A stretch of 64,000 nt of DNA from Rahnella rivi (GTDB lineage: Bacteria > Pseudomonadota > Gammaproteobacteria > Enterobacterales > Enterobacteriaceae). The position numbers were made by a program, and so were the translations under genes. This document shows positions 61,127 through 64,000 of the stretch, one piece after another. Numbering within the stretch: the stretch's first letter is position 1; each line of letters begins with the position of its first letter. The stretch is taken from contig NZ_JAFMOX010000067.1 in NCBI RefSeq assembly GCF_019049655.1, positions 310,001-374,000 of the forward strand, given 5' to 3'. Under the pieces are notes generated by a model, which saw only the letters and a program-made list of their open reading frames with translations, was not told the DNA's origin and did not search any database.

Positions 61127-62032
61127 TTAATCGGCCAGAGCCAGACGCAGGAATCCGTTATGTCTGGTCAGGCGTGCTTGCGCCTGTTGCGCATCAATGC
61201 CCGCCAGCAGCATCAGAATCGCCGGTTTTACTTCAAAATCAGTTTGCGCGAGCGCCTGTTCTGCAGCAGTTCGTTCCGCGCCGGTGGCCTCCACCACAAT
61301 CCGGCAGGCACGATCCACCAGTTTGACGTTGGTCGCTTTCACATCCACCATCAGGTTCTGATAAACCTTGCCCGTTTTCACCATGGCACCGGTTGAAATC
61401 ATATTGAGTACCAGTTTCTGTGCGGTACCGGATTTCAGACGTGTGGAGCCGGTCAGCGCCTCCGGGCCTACCACCGGGGAAATGGCGATATTGGCTTCGC
61501 GGGCAATCGGTGAGTCCGGGTTACAGGAAATCGCCACCGTCGCACATCCCAGCGTCGTGGCATAACGCAGCGCGCCAATCACATACGGCGTGCGTCCGCT
61601 GGCCGCCAGTCCGACAACCGTATCTTTCGCCGTCAGGTTTAGATTTTTTAAATCTTCAATGCCCAGATTTTCATCGTCTTCAGCACCTTCTACGGCTTTG
61701 AGCATGGCGCCGGGCCCACCGGCTATCAGCCCGACAACCACGCCATGCGGTACGCCAAACGTCGGCGGACACTCTGACGCATCCAGCACGCCCAGACGAC
61801 CGCTGGTGCCTGCACCGAGATAAATCAGGCGCCCCCCGGCAGTCAAAGAGGCAGCGGCGTGGTCAACGGCCTGAGCAATCGCTGGCAGAACGAGGCTTAT
61901 CGCCTCGGGCACTTTGCGATCCTGGTGATTAAAGCAGGTCACCAGCTCCAGCGTGGACATCTCATCCAGATTCATTGTTTCCGGATTACGGCTTTCTGAG
62001 ATAAGGGAACCTAAGTTCATGGCATTGCTCAT
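61127..62032 (-). CDS. murQ: N-acetylmuramic acid 6-phosphate etherase
   Basis: MurQ cleaves the lactyl ether of MurNAc-6-phosphate to GlcNAc-6-phosphate and D-lactate, joining wall-sugar salvage to amino-sugar catabolism. The ATG at 62032 is preceded by AGGAG and gives 301 residues, near the E. coli length (298); an in-frame upstream extension to 62071 lacks this. The SIS-domain motifs GGRLIYLGAGTSGRLGVLDA, ECPPTF and VVGLAASGRTPYVIGAL are clear. It leads murQ-murP-pgpC and faces the YfhH-type regulator across 142 bp. Confidence 0.96.
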   Translation of the reverse strand: MSNAMNLGSLISESRNPETMNLDEMSTLELVTCFNHQDRKVPEAISLVLPAIAQAVDHAAASLTAGGRLIYLGAGTSGRLGVLDASECPPTFGVPHGVVVGLIAGGPGAMLKAVEGAEDDENLGIEDLKNLNLTAKDTVVGLAASGRTPYVIGALRYATTLGCATVAISCNPDSPIAREANIAISPVVGPEALTGSTRLKSGTAQKLVLNMISTGAMVKTGKVYQNLMVDVKATNVKLVDRACRIVVEATGAERTAAEQALAQTDFEVKPAILMLLAGIDAQQAQARLTRHNGFLRLALAD

Positions 62033-62042
62033 TGCACACTCC

Positions 62043-62090
62043 TGAATTTTTAATTCAAAATAATCATCCAATACTTGAATATTTTATTCA
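62043..62090. promoter_or_regulatory. paired palindromic operators between murQ and the YfhH-type regulator
   Basis: TGAATT-TTT-AATTCA (62043-62057) and TGAATA-TTT-TATTCA (62076-62090) are two 15-bp palindromes of the same design, with centres 33 bp apart, about three helical turns. The first is next to the murQ ribosome site. They are good candidates for the binding site of the adjacent RpiR-type regulator. Confidence 0.7.
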
Positions 62091-62174
62091 TCAATGCGAG
62101 GAATATTTGCTACTTTAGATAACATAATCAGTAAAACGTGATGTTGGTATTTTGAGGCACGGGGATAACCCACC

Positions 62175-63023
62175 ATGAGTTGTATGATTCGGATCCGCCA
62201 GCTATACCCATCGCTGGCACAAAATGATCGCAAGCTGGCTGATTTTTTACTGGATCAGCCGGAAGAAGCGCGCCATCTGAGTTCACAGAAGCTGGCTGAG
62301 ATGGCAGGCGTCAGCCAGTCAGGCGTGGTGAAATTCGCGCAGAAATTGGGATATAAAGGTTTTCCGGCGCTGAAGCTGGCGATGAGCGAATCCCTGGCAT
62401 CGCCTAAAAACAGCCCGCCGGTCACGGTACATAATCAGATCCTGAGCACCGACAGTCTGCAGGTGGTCGGAGAGAAACTGCTGGCGGAAAAACAGGCGGC
62501 ATTGCGCGCCACGCTGGATATCAACGGCGAGGCACGGTTGCAAATCGGGTTGTCGATGCTGAGCGAGGCCAGAAAAATCGTGCTGACGGGGATCGGCGCA
62601 TCAGGTCTGGTGGCGAAAGATCTGGCCTATAAACTGCTGAAAATTGGCGTAACGGCCATCGCCGAATCAGACACCCATGTGCTTATCGCGACGGTTCAGG
62701 CGCTGTCTAAAAAAGATTTACTGCTGGCGATTTCCTCCAGCGGCGAGCGCAGCGAGATTAATCTGGCGGCGCGGGTGGCCAGAGAAAGTGGGGCTAAAGT
62801 GCTGGCGATCACCGGTTTTACGCCGAATACGCTGCAACAACAGGCCGATCACTGCCTGTACACCGTTGCCGAATTGCCGGCGACCCGTGGTGCCGCGCTC
62901 TCTGCCACGACGGCGCAATATTCCCTGACCGATTTGCTGTTTGTCGCGCTGGTTCAGCAGGATACCGAGCATGCGCCGGAGCGTATCCGCCACAGCGAAG
63001 AGTTGGTAAAGAAGCTGATTTGA
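62175..63023 (+). CDS. yfhH: MurR/RpiR family transcriptional regulator, YfhH orthologue
   Basis: This 282-residue regulator has an N-terminal RpiR helix-turn-helix (about residues 1-75, with LSSQKLAEMAGVSQSGVVKF) and a C-terminal SIS sugar-phosphate domain (about 120-260, with IVLTGIGASGLVAKDLAYKL and LLLAISSSGERSEINLAARV). It follows E. coli YfhH through MSCMIRIRQLYPSLAQNDRK and ERIRHSEELVKKLI, and is closer to it than to E. coli MurR. E. coli YfhH has no known target; here it lies divergent to murQP, so MurNAc-6-phosphate is the likely ligand. Two palindromes separate it from murQ. Confidence 0.92.
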   Translation: MSCMIRIRQLYPSLAQNDRKLADFLLDQPEEARHLSSQKLAEMAGVSQSGVVKFAQKLGYKGFPALKLAMSESLASPKNSPPVTVHNQILSTDSLQVVGEKLLAEKQAALRATLDINGEARLQIGLSMLSEARKIVLTGIGASGLVAKDLAYKLLKIGVTAIAESDTHVLIATVQALSKKDLLLAISSSGERSEINLAARVARESGAKVLAITGFTPNTLQQQADHCLYTVAELPATRGAALSATTAQYSLTDLLFVALVQQDTEHAPERIRHSEELVKKLI

Positions 63024-63122
63024 TCAGGATCAGTTCAGACAAGGATAGGCGCTGGCGTGGAACCTACGCCAGCGCAATTCTGATATACTGCGCGCCCTGA
63101 TTATTGAGAGATGAGACACATT

Positions 63123-63377
63123 ATGGCCCTGCTGATCACACACAAATGCATTAATTGCGACATGTGCGAACCGGAGTGTCCGAATCAGGCGATCTCGATG
63201 GGCAACGAGATTTACGAAATTGACAGCGATCGCTGTACAGAATGTGTCGGCCATTACGATAAGCCGACCTGCCAGAGTGTCTGCCCGATCGATAATACGA
63301 TTATTATCAATCCGCAACACACCGAATCCAACGAACAGCTGTGGGATAAATTTGTGGTGCTGCATCACGCCGTGTAA
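63123..63377 (+). CDS. yfhL: YfhL family 4Fe-4S dicluster ferredoxin
   Basis: This is an 84-residue ferredoxin of the Allochromatium type. Two 4Fe-4S ligand sets are visible: CINCDMCEPECP near residue 9, and CTECVGHYDKPTCQSVCP near residue 38, the second with the longer spacer typical of this group. The ATG at 63123 (MALLITHKCINC) fits the family; an upstream in-frame ATG at 63111 would add four residues. YfhL may supply electrons for tRNA hydroxylation or other cluster-dependent steps. It lies between yfhH and acpS as in E. coli. Confidence 0.96.
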   Translation: MALLITHKCINCDMCEPECPNQAISMGNEIYEIDSDRCTECVGHYDKPTCQSVCPIDNTIIINPQHTESNEQLWDKFVVLHHAV

Positions 63378-63378
63378 A

Positions 63379-63759
63379 TCAGTTTTCGATAATCACGGTA
63401 GCACAGGCATAACGGCGTTCATCGGCCAGCGTCACGTGTACGGCTTTTACCCCGAGCTCCGCCGCCATTTCCGCCGCGCGGGCGTGAAAAATCAGCCCCG
63501 GTTTTCCCAGCACGTCGTTTACCACTTCGAACTGCTCAAACGCCAGACCGTTACGGATCCCCGTTCCCAGCGCTTTGGCGGCGGCTTCCTTGACGGCAAA
63601 ACGTTTTGCCAGAAAGCGAACCGGCTGCTGATGCTGCTGATAAACAGCCCATTCGCTGGCGCATAAAATACGTTTTGCCAGCCGGTCGCCACTGCGTTCA
63701 ATCACTGCTTCGATACGGGTTATCTCAACGATATCCGTACCTAAACCTAAAATAGTCAT
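63379..63759 (-). CDS. acpS: Holo-[acyl-carrier-protein] synthase
   Basis: AcpS transfers 4'-phosphopantetheine from CoA to apo-ACP. The 126-residue protein begins MTILGLGTDIVEITRIEAVI with the metal-binding Asp in GTDIVE, and has FLAKRFAVKEAAAKALGTGI with the second acidic ligand. It matches E. coli AcpS (126 residues). Its start overlaps the pdxJ stop by one base, so the two are translationally coupled, as in E. coli. It converges with yfhL with a 1-bp gap. Confidence 0.97.
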   Translation of the reverse strand: MTILGLGTDIVEITRIEAVIERSGDRLAKRILCASEWAVYQQHQQPVRFLAKRFAVKEAAAKALGTGIRNGLAFEQFEVVNDVLGKPGLIFHARAAEMAAELGVKAVHVTLADERRYACATVIIEN

Positions 63760-64000
63760 TAACGACGTGCTTCCCGCATCAGATTTTTCATCTCGCGCAC
63801 TGCACCTGACAAACCATCAATCACGGCCTGACCAATAATCGCATGACCAATGTTCAGTTCGTGCATTTCCGGCATCGCGGCGATCGGCTGTACGTTGTGA
63901 TATGTCAGCCCGTGGCCGGCATTCACTTTCAGCCCTTTACCTGCGGCGTACGCAGCACCTTGTTTAATGCGATGAAGTTCTGCCTCACGCTCAAGATCCG
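63759..64000 (-). CDS. pdxJ: Pyridoxine 5'-phosphate synthase PdxJ (C-terminal ~80 residues; cut by right edge)
   Basis: PdxJ closes the pyridoxine ring from 1-deoxyxylulose 5-phosphate and aminoacetone phosphate. The visible C-terminal part reads LEREAELHRIKQGAAYAAGK, GLKVNAGHGLTYHNVQPIAA and ELNIGHAIIGQAVIDGL, with the conserved NAGHGL and GHAI phosphate-binding loops, ending EARR. The stop codon overlaps the acpS ATG by one base (63759). The start lies beyond the window. Its substrate DXP is made by dxs, also in this window. Confidence 0.96.
   Translation of the reverse strand, partial: DLEREAELHRIKQGAAYAAGKGLKVNAGHGLTYHNVQPIAAMPEMHELNIGHAIIGQAVIDGLSGAVREMKNLMREARR

Noticed and set aside
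1..64000. Mobile elements, CRISPR arrays, tRNA or rRNA genes
   Set aside because: I found no transposase or integrase frames, no regularly spaced repeats and no tRNA- or rRNA-like segments in the gaps.

Overview
The window is a chromosomal segment of an enterobacterium. Most proteins closely match Escherichia coli counterparts that I recognise from memory, in the same order, but the extra genes and gene gains and losses point to a member of the Yersiniaceae or a relative (Rahnella, Ewingella or Serratia type). The genus is an inference. I see no rRNA, tRNA, IS element, prophage or CRISPR array.

Bases 1-39300 follow the E. coli 8.7-9.5 min region. They hold thiI (cut by the left edge) // xseB-ispA-dxs, yajO, the nrdR-ribD-ribE-nusB-thiL cluster, yajI, the queA-tgt-yajC-secD-secF cluster, acpH, a 2-Cys peroxiredoxin, ggt, proY, brnQ, a short MetE-like methyltransferase, phoB-phoR, sbcD-sbcC, a three-gene NrtA/SsuA/TauA-type ABC transporter, mak, rdgC, ppnP, aroM, an IclR regulator, a 39-residue membrane peptide and aroL. 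Differences from E. coli include loss of pgpA after thiL, insertion of the MetE-like gene between phoR and brnQ, and insertion of the ABC transporter after sbcC.

Bases 39500-51100 are an accessory stretch: a PmtA-like methyltransferase, a DUF1471 periplasmic protein, a YedI-type membrane protein, a DUF1190-like anchored protein, a YafE-like methyltransferase divergent from an MmyB-type regulator, a GNAT acetyltransferase with sseA, a fatty acid desaturase with a PhnD-like protein, a glucose-1-phosphatase-like enzyme and two tandem pagP genes.

Bases 51327-64000 follow a second E. coli block (57-58 min): purL, mltF, tadA, pgpC, yfhH, yfhL, acpS and pdxJ (cut by the right edge). yiaY is inserted between tadA and pgpC, and murQ-murP between pgpC and yfhH. 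The window therefore joins two regions that lie far apart in E. coli.

Several regulatory sites can be read directly: a Pho box before phoB, three tandem MetJ boxes before the MetE-like gene, a perfect NtrC dyad plus a sigma-54 promoter before the ABC transporter, a PurR box before purL, a TrpR-type operator before aroL, a gluconate-repressor-type palindrome before yiaY, and two matching palindromes between murQ and the YfhH-type regulator. They tie the otherwise uncharacterised accessory genes to nitrogen, methionine, sugar-acid and cell-wall-sugar control. I did not find a clearly new multi-gene defence or mobile system. The most informative novelties are these regulatory links, the tandem pagP pair, the murQ-murP-pgpC cluster and several small or divergent membrane proteins.
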